Part shown: positions 27,320 through 36,091 of the stretch, piece by piece | Position numbering within the stretch: the first letter of the stretch is position 1 | Layout of the letters: every line of letters starts with the position of its first letter | NCBI GenBank assembly: GCA_011523285.1 | Contig: WTHC01000039.1 | Span: 1 to 61,189 of the forward strand | Direction: 5' to 3' | Source: Nitrosopumilaceae archaeon | Lineage (GTDB): Archaea > Thermoproteota > Nitrososphaeria > Nitrososphaerales > Nitrosopumilaceae | DNA: 61,189 bases | Notes under the pieces: generated by a model | Seen by the model: only the letters and a program-made list of their open reading frames with translations | What the model was told of the DNA's origin: nothing | Database searches by the model: none | Position numbers and translations under genes: made by a program

Positions 27320-28327
27320 ATGGATAAAAAAAAAATTGTCGCTTTATTGTCTGGTGGGTTAGATAGTCAATTAGCTATTAAAATGATGCAAGAAAAAAAT
27401 TTTGAAGTGTCTGCAATTGCAATAAAAACACCATTTTGTGATTTTGATTGTGGGAGAGGATGTGGATCTGAGATTAAAGAAAAAGCTGATGATTTGGGTG
27501 TTAGTTTAAAAACAGTATACTTAGGCGAAAATTATATAGAGATGCTTAAACACCCCAAACATAAATTTGGATCTGGTATGAATCCATGTATAGATTGTAG
27601 AACTATGATGTTCAATGCAGCAAAAAAGTATATGGAAGAAATAAATGCAGAATTCGTTATTTCTGGCGAAGTGTTAGGGCAAAGACCGATGAGCCAACAT
27701 AATAAAGCATTAAAGATCATAGAAGATGAATCAAATTTGAGTGGAAAAATTGTTAGGCCATTATCAGGTATGTTGTTACCTAAAACAGAACCAGAAAAAA
27801 AAGGATTGATATCTAGAAAAGATTTAGAAAAAATTAAAGGGCGGACTAGAAAATCACAGTTAAAACTAGCACAAAAATTTGGAATTAATAACCCTCCAAA
27901 TGCTGGCGGCGGATGCTTGTTAACAGATAAATCTTTTGCGCAAAAAGCTAAAGATCTTTTCAAATACATAGAAAATCCAACAATGAATGATATCGAATTA
28001 TTAAAAATAGGAAGGCATTTTAGATTTAATAAAACAACCAGGTTAATAATTGGCAGAAATGAACGTGAAAATGAAATTATAGAGTCTCTAAAACTCTCTG
28101 ATGATGTATTGTTGTATGTGAAAGATCATGTCGGACCAACTTCACTATTACGTGGTAAGCAATGTATGGACCAGATAGAAATAGCTTCACAAATTACAAT
28201 ACGTTATTCAGATGCTTCTATAAATACAAATACGAATGTTATTTACGAATACAAAGATATGAAATATGAAATCAACACAAATTATAAAGACAAATTTTTT
28301 TATTTAAAATATAGAATTAGTCTTTGA
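27320..28327 (+). CDS. PP-loop tRNA thiouridylase-like protein with NFACT-R-like tail
   Basis: A 335-residue protein. The PP-loop SGGLDS is at 11-16, so it adenylates its substrate. Cysteines follow in CDFDCGRGCGS and NPCIDCRTMMF, and GGGCLLTDKSFA lies near 195-207. This pattern is that of the MnmA/ThiI-related thiouridylase superfamily acting on tRNA. The C-terminal ~130 residues contain LLKIGRHFRFNKTTRLIIGR and GPTSLLRG, which resemble the NFACT-R domain found at the end of RqcH proteins. The exact tRNA position is not known. Sulfur transfer on tRNA is the best prediction. Confidence 0.8.
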   Translation: MDKKKIVALLSGGLDSQLAIKMMQEKNFEVSAIAIKTPFCDFDCGRGCGSEIKEKADDLGVSLKTVYLGENYIEMLKHPKHKFGSGMNPCIDCRTMMFNAAKKYMEEINAEFVISGEVLGQRPMSQHNKALKIIEDESNLSGKIVRPLSGMLLPKTEPEKKGLISRKDLEKIKGRTRKSQLKLAQKFGINNPPNAGGGCLLTDKSFAQKAKDLFKYIENPTMNDIELLKIGRHFRFNKTTRLIIGRNERENEIIESLKLSDDVLLYVKDHVGPTSLLRGKQCMDQIEIASQITIRYSDASINTNTNVIYEYKDMKYEINTNYKDKFFYLKYRISL

Positions 28328-28387
28328 CATAGATGTAAATAGTAATTGACAAATAATACTTTTTCGATTATTACTCAATCTTAAATA

Positions 28388-28663
28388 ATGCACAAACAAG
28401 AACCTATCTATTTGAAAGCAATAACATTGAGAGAATTGAGTGATGTTTATTCATTAAAGAAAGATATTAAAAATAAAATAATATTAATTGTAAGAATTAC
28501 GCCATTAGCACAAAAAGACGTAGAAGGGTTACGTAAAGCTGTTGAAGAATTATATTCATTCACAAAAGATTTTGATGGAGATATGGTGAGACTTGGAGAT
28601 GAGCGTATCATTGTAACACCGCCCAATGTTAAAATTTGGAAGTCAAATAACAGATTAGAATAA
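28388..28663 (+). CDS. sepF: SepF-like cell division protein
   Basis: A 91-residue protein of the SepF (DUF552) family. The core runs from YLKAITLRELSDVYSLKKDI through IILIVRITPLAQKDVEGLRK to the closing strand ERIIVTPPNVKIW. In bacteria and several archaea SepF anchors FtsZ at the membrane. The archaeal protein usually has an amphipathic N-terminal membrane-targeting helix; this one is very short there. No ftsZ or cdv gene is in view. It overlaps the convergent aCPSF1 gene by nine bases. Confidence 0.85.
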   Translation: MHKQEPIYLKAITLRELSDVYSLKKDIKNKIILIVRITPLAQKDVEGLRKAVEELYSFTKDFDGDMVRLGDERIIVTPPNVKIWKSNNRLE

Positions 28664-30586
28664 TTTTATTGCTTCTTGAATTTGCGGGTAATGTGTTGGT
28701 ATTCTAAACATTCTACGTATTGACATAGAAAGATTTTCAGATTTTCTTCTTTCTCCATGATTTACCAGTACTCGTCTAAGTTTTGGCCTTAGTTTATGTA
28801 CAAATGATATTAATTGGTTATAATCACTATGCCCACTAAAACCATCTAGTTTTTCTATAGAACAGTTGATATTTGCAGCTTCTATTTTACCATTTTTACC
28901 AATCAATGAAACTTGTTTGGTGCCATCTAAAACACGTCTTCCCAGAGTGCCATTTACTTGATAAGAAACAAATAAAATTTTGTTTTTTTTGACTGGCGCT
29001 ATATTTTTAAAATATTCTAAGACAGGGCCTCCTTCCAACATTCCAGAGGTAGCTATTATTATACAATGCATGTTATCTCGTAATGGTTCTTCTCTAGCAT
29101 CTGGATGTTCTATATTTGTGAAGTATTCAGAATCAAATGGGTTGTTGTCAGTTTCTAGAATTTTTTGTTTAAGCTCACGAGCTAAATATTCTGGATAAGA
29201 TTCATGGATTGCAGAAGCTTCAGATATCATACCTTCCATAAATACTGGAGATTCTATCATTTCTCCAGATTTCATATATTGATCTATAACCATCATGATT
29301 TCTTGCGCACGTCCAACTGCTGGTATTGGTATAAGTATTTTTCCACCATCCACCAATGTAGTGTTTATTGCATTGATGAATGCAGACTCTACTTCTTGTC
29401 GCGTAGGTTGTATATCTTCTTTAGCACCATAAGTACTTTCTATAAGTAATGTTTCAACACGAGGGTAATTCCAGCTCGCACTTTCAAATAGCATGCTTTT
29501 TCCATATTTTATGTCTCCCGTATATACAAAATTATGATCTCCATTACCAATATGAAAATGACATGTAGAAGAACCCAAAATATGCCCTGCATTTGACAAG
29601 ACTAGTTTGATATCAGGAGCTATATCAGTAACTGTACTATATGGTAAAGTTATAGTTTGTTTCATAATTTGTTTTACATCGCGTTCAGAATATATTGGAG
29701 ATTTTCCCTGTGCAGCTGAAACTTTAATTGCGTCTAATTGTATTAGATTCATCATTGGAAGTGTAGGTTCGGTACAATAAATTGGTCCTTTATATCCATA
29801 TTTACAAAGGACTGGGAGAAATCCAGTGTGATCCAAATGAGCGTGGCTTATTACTATAGCATCTAGATCGTCTAATGTAATGTTAGCCCAATCTAATCTA
29901 GGAAATGATTCTGTAGGATTGCGCGTTCCAGGATTAACTCCACAATCTATTAAAATTTTACTGTCTTGAGTCATTAATAACATACATGATCTTCCAACTT
30001 GGCCAAAACCACCTAGTGTTAATAATGAAACTTCTGATTTGCGAGATAATCTAGGCCGAAAAATTTTTTCGCCAATTTGTTTAAGTTGTTTACTTCGATC
30101 AGAAGAAGATATTTTTAAATTATAATTTATTGTTTGTACTGTAGTAGATGTTTTTGTAGCTGCTTTTCGTATTCTTAATCTCCATCCCACTCGCTCAGTT
30201 ATTTCTGAAACATTAAACTTTGTATTTTGTAATAACCATGGTCGTTTTACTTCTACAGAAACTTCACCTATAGCATTATCAAAGAACATACCTTGCAAAT
30301 TAGCGTCTTTAGGGATTTGATTAATTATGATCTGTTTGGCTTCTTCTTCTATTTTTCTAATAGATTCGTCTGTTCGTATGACTATTCTTTTTTTAATTAT
30401 ATTGACAAGATTAGATATTATTTCGTTATTTTCCAATAAATATTTAGGAGAGTTTGTGTAAAGCGCTATTTTTGGTCCTTCATAATCAATTTTTGTAACA
30501 TTAGATTCTTTTGGTATATTTTGCAAAATTGTAGACATTATACCTTGACTAGATTGTATTTCTTTTTGTGGGTTTTTTTTTTGCAT
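28655..30586 (-). CDS. aCPSF1/FttA beta-CASP ribonuclease (transcription termination)
   Basis: A 643-residue archaeal CPSF1. Residues ~1-155 form two KH-like RNA-binding domains. The metallo-beta-lactamase domain follows with HAHLDH at 248-253 and further metal ligands in SNAGHILGSS and the Asp of YTGDIKYG. The beta-CASP insert (ending near GFSGHSDYNQL) and the final HGER motif complete the active site. aCPSF1 cleaves nascent RNA at U-rich 3' ends and terminates transcription in archaea. It is downstream of, and close to, proteasome beta on the same strand. Confidence 0.95.
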   Translation of the reverse strand: MQKKNPQKEIQSSQGIMSTILQNIPKESNVTKIDYEGPKIALYTNSPKYLLENNEIISNLVNIIKKRIVIRTDESIRKIEEEAKQIIINQIPKDANLQGMFFDNAIGEVSVEVKRPWLLQNTKFNVSEITERVGWRLRIRKAATKTSTTVQTINYNLKISSSDRSKQLKQIGEKIFRPRLSRKSEVSLLTLGGFGQVGRSCMLLMTQDSKILIDCGVNPGTRNPTESFPRLDWANITLDDLDAIVISHAHLDHTGFLPVLCKYGYKGPIYCTEPTLPMMNLIQLDAIKVSAAQGKSPIYSERDVKQIMKQTITLPYSTVTDIAPDIKLVLSNAGHILGSSTCHFHIGNGDHNFVYTGDIKYGKSMLFESASWNYPRVETLLIESTYGAKEDIQPTRQEVESAFINAINTTLVDGGKILIPIPAVGRAQEIMMVIDQYMKSGEMIESPVFMEGMISEASAIHESYPEYLARELKQKILETDNNPFDSEYFTNIEHPDAREEPLRDNMHCIIIATSGMLEGGPVLEYFKNIAPVKKNKILFVSYQVNGTLGRRVLDGTKQVSLIGKNGKIEAANINCSIEKLDGFSGHSDYNQLISFVHKLRPKLRRVLVNHGERRKSENLSMSIRRMFRIPTHYPQIQEAIKLF

Positions 30587-30600
30587 TTAACCACATTATG

Positions 30601-31230
30601 TTATAATAATTGTGCTTTTTTTTGTTCTTTTGTTAACAGTTTATAACCATTTTTATCTATTACTGAAATGTTTATTCCGTCACCTGTTCCTATGTTTCGT
30701 GTTATGGCTGCATGCACTGCATGCAAAGCTATGTGTTTAGCCTTTTCTACATTGATAGAACTATTATATTCATTTTCTAATATACCATAAGCTACAGGAG
30801 ATCCACTGCCAGTCGTCACATATGTTTTTTCTTCAACAGAACCAAACATATCAATATTGTATAATGAAGGTCCTTGTTTGTCATACCCACCAACTAATAT
30901 ATCAGCTATAAACGGATAACCACGATTTTGATGAAATATCAATGATGTTAATCTAGTAAGTGATTTTATTGGAATTGGCTCATTTTTACTAACTTTATAA
31001 ATACCAGCATGATACTTCAATATGTCTGTAATATTTTGCGCATCAGCAACTCCACCAGCCATGGTCATGGCTACGTGGTTATCTATTTGTTGTATTTTCA
31101 TAGTATTATTGTTAGCTATAAAGTAGCCAGCACTGGCTCGCATATCAGCACATAGTACTACACCATCTGTTGCTTTTATTCCTACTGTAGTAGTCCCATG
31201 CAATATTTTTTCTTTAATGTTGTCAGACAA
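30601..31230 (-). CDS. psmB: Proteasome beta subunit
   Basis: A 209-residue 20S core subunit. A short propeptide ends HG before the catalytic Thr (about residue 13 in HGTTTVGIK). Lys in CADMRASAG (equivalent of the Asp17/Lys33 region, here reading D-M-R) and the TGSGSPVAYG segment are conserved, although the usual Lys33 position reads Arg. The start appears to be TTG. It lies 14 bases upstream of aCPSF1. Thaumarchaea often have two beta genes, one of them atypical, so this may be either. Confidence 0.9.
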   Translation of the reverse strand: MSDNIKEKILHGTTTVGIKATDGVVLCADMRASAGYFIANNNTMKIQQIDNHVAMTMAGGVADAQNITDILKYHAGIYKVSKNEPIPIKSLTRLTSLIFHQNRGYPFIADILVGGYDKQGPSLYNIDMFGSVEEKTYVTTGSGSPVAYGILENEYNSSINVEKAKHIALHAVHAAITRNIGTGDGINISVIDKNGYKLLTKEQKKAQLL

Positions 31231-31312
31231 AAAAACACCTTAATATAGCATCAAAGAAGTTATGCCCCTTTTAAATAACTTTTTATTTTTCATGGTGAGA
31301 TATTGTCTCAAT

Positions 31313-32356
31313 ATGAAATTTCATGCTATGGAATTACCTAGATTAATTGTAATTGGCGAAAAAATCATTACAGATTTGGAAGAATTTATTCGTTCTATTA
31401 GTAATACCAAAAAAATTTCGATAATATCTGGAAAATATGTTAAAAATATGATTCAGAAAAAAATTATCAATGCATTATCACCTTCAAATATTCAATGTTT
31501 CTGGCATATAGCAACAAACAATGATGTGGCGTCCATAAATAAATTACTGGAACAAATTAACAAGGATAGGAGTAAAATTATCGTTGGAATTGGCGGCGGT
31601 CGATCTGTAGACATAGCAAAAATGATATCTTTTAGGCTTGCTAAGCAATTTATTAGTATACCGACATCTGCATCACATGATGGCATAGCTAGTCCATTTG
31701 TATCTATTCGTGGAGATAAACCATATTCAGTTATTGCCCATGCACCGCTTGGTGTTTTTGTTGATATAGATATAATCAAAAGTTCACCGAAAAGATTATT
31801 GGCTAGTGGTTGTGGAGACTTAATTGCAAATGTCATAGCAATACATGATTGGAAACTTGGAAGGGATAAAAATAATGAATATTTTGGAGAATATGCTGCA
31901 AATCTGGCAAATATGAGTTCCAAAATATTGATTGAGAATACTAAAAACTTTGCAAGAAATGGATTAGATGTGAGAATAATAGTTGAAGCGTTAATTAGCG
32001 CTGGAGTAGCTTCATGTATTGCTGGTAGCAGTAGACCATGTTCTGGTTCTGAACACTTATTCTCACATGCGTTAGACATAATAGCTCCTGGTATTGGTTT
32101 ACATGGAGAAAAATGCGGAATCGGATCTATAATGATGGCGAAATTACAAGGTCAAAATTGGAAAAAAATAGCTGACGCATTAAATGATGTAGGAGCTCCT
32201 ACTACTGCCAAACAAATTGGTATAAACCCAGAAATATTAGCTAAAGCATTGGTAATAGCAAGGAGATTAAGACCAGAACGCTATACAATTCTTAATGAAT
32301 ACGACATGAATGAAAAAAAAGCACTTAGACTTGCAAAAAGTACACTAGTATTATGA
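31313..32356 (+). CDS. egsA: sn-glycerol-1-phosphate dehydrogenase
   Basis: Makes sn-glycerol-1-phosphate, the stereo-specific backbone of archaeal ether lipids, from dihydroxyacetone phosphate with NAD(P)H. The cofactor segment GIGGGRSVDIAKMISFRLA, TSASHDGIASPF and the metal-binding region GLHGEKCGIGS are family marks. I place the start at the ATG giving MKFHAMELPR. The frame is open to an ATG 17 codons earlier, but those hydrophobic residues are not found in the family and would fall in the promoter zone. It converges with FKBP and overlaps it by six bases. Confidence 0.93.
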   Translation: MKFHAMELPRLIVIGEKIITDLEEFIRSISNTKKISIISGKYVKNMIQKKIINALSPSNIQCFWHIATNNDVASINKLLEQINKDRSKIIVGIGGGRSVDIAKMISFRLAKQFISIPTSASHDGIASPFVSIRGDKPYSVIAHAPLGVFVDIDIIKSSPKRLLASGCGDLIANVIAIHDWKLGRDKNNEYFGEYAANLANMSSKILIENTKNFARNGLDVRIIVEALISAGVASCIAGSSRPCSGSEHLFSHALDIIAPGIGLHGEKCGIGSIMMAKLQGQNWKKIADALNDVGAPTTAKQIGINPEILAKALVIARRLRPERYTILNEYDMNEKKALRLAKSTLVL

Positions 32357-33064
32357 TTGAGTTTTTTGTTTATTCATAGTTGGTTTTACATATGTTTCTA
32401 TAAAATTAATCTTATTTATAGTGGAAATAAATTTAAAAATTTCAGATTTAACTAAATGCTTAATTATTTGAAGCCCTTCCAATCGAAGTATATCTTCATG
32501 TACATGTATATTGAGCATTCCAGAATTCGTTTTTTGAAATGTTAATTTAGTTTTTGGTATGTTAATGTGTCTTTGTAATATAGATGCAATTTTGTCTTCG
32601 TCAGTATCTAATAATTTTAAAATATCAACATCATAAATTATTGTCTTACCAGCGAATCTATGGTTAAAATCTATTTGAATGCGTCCAGATCCGATAAAAC
32701 GAATGATGCCTTTTCTATTATCTACCTCTATTGAGTCTCCTACAGAAACTTTATCTGCATTTTCACCTAGCTTTCTCAGTGGCATCATTCTAACTTTGCC
32801 AGGATCTCTTTCACCAAATCCTTTAGTAGGAAGGATCTGCATAGATGTTTTATCACCCACGTTAGTATTTGCTAATGCATCATCAAGACCTTTGATAACC
32901 CACGATTCGCCTATAGCTACCAATTTAGGGCAATACGTAACATCAGAGTTATAAAAATTATGTTTCTTAGCTTCGTCTTCATAAGTTGTTTCAAAAACTT
33001 CGCCAGTATCTTTTACCTTTGCCGTGTAATTAATTAAAATTAATGAATCTTTAGCAAATGTCAA
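32351..33064 (-). CDS. FKBP-type peptidyl-prolyl isomerase (SlyD-like)
   Basis: A 237-residue prolyl isomerase. The N-terminal FKBP domain has LINYTAKVKDTGEVFETTYE and, after an inserted flap domain (IF domain, ~80-135, with GRIQIDFNHRFAGKTIIYD), the closing strand of the fold. The inserted domain and NHRFAG motif define the archaeal FKBP26/SlyD type. The last ~90 residues are an added C-terminal domain seen in the long archaeal forms. Start is TTG. It acts as a folding helper in the cytoplasm. Confidence 0.92.
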   Translation of the reverse strand: MTFAKDSLILINYTAKVKDTGEVFETTYEDEAKKHNFYNSDVTYCPKLVAIGESWVIKGLDDALANTNVGDKTSMQILPTKGFGERDPGKVRMMPLRKLGENADKVSVGDSIEVDNRKGIIRFIGSGRIQIDFNHRFAGKTIIYDVDILKLLDTDEDKIASILQRHINIPKTKLTFQKTNSGMLNIHVHEDILRLEGLQIIKHLVKSEIFKFISTINKINFIETYVKPTMNKQKTQS

Positions 33065-33103
33065 TATTAATAATTCTTAAAATTCCTTATATTAAGTAAC
33101 GTG

Positions 33104-34255
33104 TTAACTTGATTCAAGTTCACTGAGTTTGTCTTGAGCAATTCGAAATGACGTTGAATCTGTTTTATAATTCATCATATTTAATGTAGAAGATATAGAA
33201 GAGATGGTTCTCATGACATGATATTTATTAATTTCTCCCATGCAACCTATTCTGAATACTTTTCCTTTTAAATCACCAAACCCACCAGCTACCAAGACTT
33301 TAAATTTTTCAGCTAGCGTATTTCTGAATATTTTATCATCTAACCCAGCTAAATAATTTAATGCGATTATTGAAATTGATCTATCAGCTTCTTTCGCAAA
33401 TGGTTTAAATCCCATTGCTGTTAAACTAGAATATAGAGCATCTGAACATATTTTATGACGTTTTATTCTAATGTCAAGTCCTTCCTCAAGTATTATAGAT
33501 AACGCTTCTCTGTATGCATACAAAATTGGTATTGCAGGCGTGAATGGAGTTTCTTTAGATTTAGCGTAGTAATTAAAATATCGTGGTAAATTGAAATACA
33601 TTGTTGGTGGCGGGTTATTCATCATGTATTTTTTTGTTCTTTCATTTACAGAAATTATAGAGATGCCTGGAGGGGCAGCTATAGCTTTTTGCGAACCTGT
33701 GACACATATATCAATATTCCATTTATCTACTGGCAGATAAGATCCTCCAAGTAAAGAAACTGAATCCACTATATAATAACAATTATTTCTGTAGGTAAGA
33801 TTGGATATTTTATCAAGGTATTTAATTTGAGTGCCAGTAGAAGTTTCGTTATGTACAACATAAAAAGCTTTTACATCAGGATTATTATCAAATGTTTCTT
33901 TAACTTGTTCAAATGTAGCATTTTCACCTGGCGGCGTGACTATTTTAATTGTATTTGCACCTTGCATTTCTAGTAATTGAGATAATCTACTACTGAATTC
34001 TCCATTGACAGGGATAATTACTTTGTCGCCTTTTTTGATAAGATTTACTACTGATGCTTCAACAGCTCCTGTTCCAGATGATGATAACACAACAATATCG
34101 CCATCAGTTTGAAAAACATTCTGTGTTTTGTGTATTATGTCTTCATATAATTCAACAAAATCATTACCACGGTGATTTATCATATGCGTTAACATTGCTT
34201 GAGTTACTCGTTCTGGCACATTAGTAGGTCCTGGGAGCATAGTCAAATATTCCAA
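33104..34255 (-). CDS. Class V aminotransferase (alanine/serine-glyoxylate type)
   Basis: A 383-residue PLP enzyme. MLPGPTNVPERVTQAMLTHMINHRG is the standard N-terminus (truncated here in quotation), and the PLP lysine is in CVTGSQKAIAAPPG. STGTQIK and the C-terminal RIGCMGEIN are family marks of alanine-glyoxylate/serine-pyruvate aminotransferases. It may link glycine/serine and glyoxylate or alanine pools. The TTG start is five codons before an ATG that would also work. It is upstream of FKBP on the same strand. Confidence 0.9.
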   Translation of the reverse strand: MEYLTMLPGPTNVPERVTQAMLTHMINHRGNDFVELYEDIIHKTQNVFQTDGDIVVLSSSGTGAVEASVVNLIKKGDKVIIPVNGEFSSRLSQLLEMQGANTIKIVTPPGENATFEQVKETFDNNPDVKAFYVVHNETSTGTQIKYLDKISNLTYRNNCYYIVDSVSLLGGSYLPVDKWNIDICVTGSQKAIAAPPGISIISVNERTKKYMMNNPPPTMYFNLPRYFNYYAKSKETPFTPAIPILYAYREALSIILEEGLDIRIKRHKICSDALYSSLTAMGFKPFAKEADRSISIIALNYLAGLDDKIFRNTLAEKFKVLVAGGFGDLKGKVFRIGCMGEINKYHVMRTISSISSTLNMMNYKTDSTSFRIAQDKLSELESS

Positions 34256-34292
34256 TGATATCTAATTTAATTTGGCATCCCACTATTTATAA

Positions 34293-34784
34293 TTAAAGAA
34301 TAGATAATCGTTCTTTCAAATTAATGTTACGTAATACTTTTTTTGTTCCTGCAGGAACTAATTCTTCCCATTTGTCTCCAGATATCATTTTATTTCTAAT
34401 ATTAGTTCCAGATAATATTTTTCTATCATGTAGACGAATTGTAGAAACATTTGATGTTTTAGAGCATATAGATGTAGTTATTTCATCATTAGAGAAAACG
34501 AGATCATATTTTGGTACGATATAGTTTATAGCGTCAATCCATTTGGAATGATCATCAAAATCAGGTATTAAATAAATTTTAATTCTTCGTAATAAAGTTT
34601 TATTAATTGATGACAAAATCATCTGTTTACGTTCTATTGCATTAAATGGATTACGTTTTTCATTTTTTTTGTTAGAGCTTCCAATACCAACCCACAGCAT
34701 ATCTACCTTAGATAATGCAAATTGCATAGCATAAAAATGACCCAAATGAAACGGTTGAAATCTACCTATAAAAAATCCTTTCAT
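34293..34784 (-). CDS. Nicotinamide-nucleotide adenylyltransferase
   Basis: About 163 residues; makes NAD from NMN and ATP. The nucleotidyltransferase motif GRFQPFHLGH follows the start and ISGT-type SGTNIRNKM lies near the C-terminus. NPFNAIERKQMI is also conserved in the archaeal NMNAT family. I choose the ATG giving MKGFFIGRFQP; an ATG three codons earlier is also possible. It is on the same strand as the class V aminotransferase. Confidence 0.93.
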   Translation of the reverse strand: MKGFFIGRFQPFHLGHFYAMQFALSKVDMLWVGIGSSNKKNEKRNPFNAIERKQMILSSINKTLLRRIKIYLIPDFDDHSKWIDAINYIVPKYDLVFSNDEITTSICSKTSNVSTIRLHDRKILSGTNIRNKMISGDKWEELVPAGTKKVLRNINLKERLSIL

Positions 34785-34874
34785 AATCCACATTTATTAA
34801 TATTTATTTAAATTCTTTTAATCCATAATTTGGACTAAAGTGCGTTTTGAAACGTTATATGTTAAGTATATTAC

Positions 34875-35354
34875 CTATACACCATCATCTAATAATGCGG
34901 CCATAAGAAAAATTAATAATGAAATAATCAAAGTTAATTTTCCCAAGAAAATTATTTTACTTCTTAATTTTTGAAATTGTTTTTCATTTTGATTTGATAT
35001 TATTAGATCTTGATTTATTATTTTAACATGAATGATAAATGATAATATTAAGACAATAACCAAAATTATTTTAATCAGCAAGAAATAACCATAATTTGTT
35101 GTGAATAATATATCAGGTTGCGTGAGGAATAAATGGGCTTTATATATACCAGTGACTATTAATATGACTAGAGATGGTAGTGCTAGTTTATTGAATTGTT
35201 TACCTATTTTGATCATGATTTTTATTCTTTCTTGTAAACTGAAAGTTCCTTTTAGAGTAGGAGCTATTACTAATCCAATGAATACAGAACCACCAAGCCA
35301 TATAGATGCAGTCACCAAATGGATCCAAGTTATTATTGCGTGTTCTATTGTCAA
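34875..35354 (-). CDS. CopD-domain-like membrane protein
   Basis: A 159-residue protein with four membrane helices. The start AIITWIHLVTASIWLGGSVFIG carries the His and Trp pattern of the CopD/copper-resistance D (or related heme-transport-like) domain, and the last helix ends LLIFLMAALLDDGV. A role in copper or heme handling is suggested by the family but not proven. It is divergent from an LEA-like gene with about 76 bases between. Confidence 0.7.
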   Translation of the reverse strand: MTIEHAIITWIHLVTASIWLGGSVFIGLVIAPTLKGTFSLQERIKIMIKIGKQFNKLALPSLVILIVTGIYKAHLFLTQPDILFTTNYGYFLLIKIILVIVLILSFIIHVKIINQDLIISNQNEKQFQKLRSKIIFLGKLTLIISLLIFLMAALLDDGV

Positions 35355-35430
35355 TACAAATATAAAATCCCAAATGTTTTAATTTAAATTTTAATAAAGT
35401 TTTTTAGATATAAGATAATTAATAAAGTAG

Positions 35431-35928
35431 TTGGTATTTCAAGGCAAGCTTATTATTTTTGTTGCGATGGGAGGTTTACTTGCAATGTTAGGTGGAATAG
35501 TATATTATGCAAGTCTTGATAATCCAAAACTACAACAAGCTGGGGTATATTTAATGGATGTGAAAGTGATAGACGTAAACGTAGTAGAAAGATACGCGAA
35601 GCTTCAGACAACGTTTCTAGTGAAGAATCCTACAGATAAAACGTTCACTGTTCCATTAATAGCATATAAATTATTTGCGAATGGTGTATTAATTGGCAAT
35701 GGGCAGTATTCTACTGAAGATATTGCGATGCCAGGACGTGCTGCGTTTTATCCAAATACAGAAATTCCACTAACACATATTTTTAGATTAGTATTCTCAG
35801 AAAATATAGAAGAAGAATACAACAACATTGTTAACAATGATAAAAATATTAAATTCACTGCAGATGGCATAATAACATTAGAAAATGCATGGAGTGTAGT
35901 TGAAAAAAATTTTAATACATCATTATGA
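35431..35928 (+). CDS. Membrane-anchored LEA2-like domain protein
   Basis: A 165-residue protein read from a TTG. An N-terminal helix (KLIIFVAMGGLLAMLGGIVYYAS) is followed by a beta domain with the strand-rich pattern of LEA-2 proteins (LQTTFLVKNPTDKTFTVPLI, with the NPTD turn). It is similar in architecture to the protein at 14999-15613. Its role is unknown; an envelope-associated stabilising or lipid-binding role has been suggested for the fold. It ends 16 bases before the tRNA-Val gene, which is on the other strand. Confidence 0.7.
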   Translation: MVFQGKLIIFVAMGGLLAMLGGIVYYASLDNPKLQQAGVYLMDVKVIDVNVVERYAKLQTTFLVKNPTDKTFTVPLIAYKLFANGVLIGNGQYSTEDIAMPGRAAFYPNTEIPLTHIFRLVFSENIEEEYNNIVNNDKNIKFTADGIITLENAWSVVEKNFNTSL

Positions 35929-35944
35929 TATTTTGGATTTTATA

Positions 35945-36017
35945 TGGGCCGAGAGAGATTTGAACTCTCGATCATTGCCGTGTCGAGGCAATATCATACC
36001 AGCTAGACCATCGGCCC
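35945..36017 (-). tRNA. tRNA-Val (GAC)
   Basis: A 73-base cloverleaf on the minus strand. Acceptor stem GGGCCGA pairs with TCGGCCC, the anticodon stem TTGCC pairs with GGCAA, and the T stem GAGAG pairs with CTCTC around TTCAAAT. The seven-base anticodon loop reads TCGACAC, giving anticodon GAC (Val). The base at position 33 is therefore C rather than the near-universal T. The 3' CCA is not encoded. No intron is needed to fold it. Confidence 0.9.
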
Positions 36018-36091
36018 ACAATATACTATATAAGATATACAATATTAAATTTTGACGGAAATATTATTAAATAATCAAAATGTTTTTTATT

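Noticed and set aside
31492-32079. 195-residue antisense frame inside egsA
   Set aside because: egsA is intact with clear motifs on the plus strand; the antisense protein has no recognisable domain.
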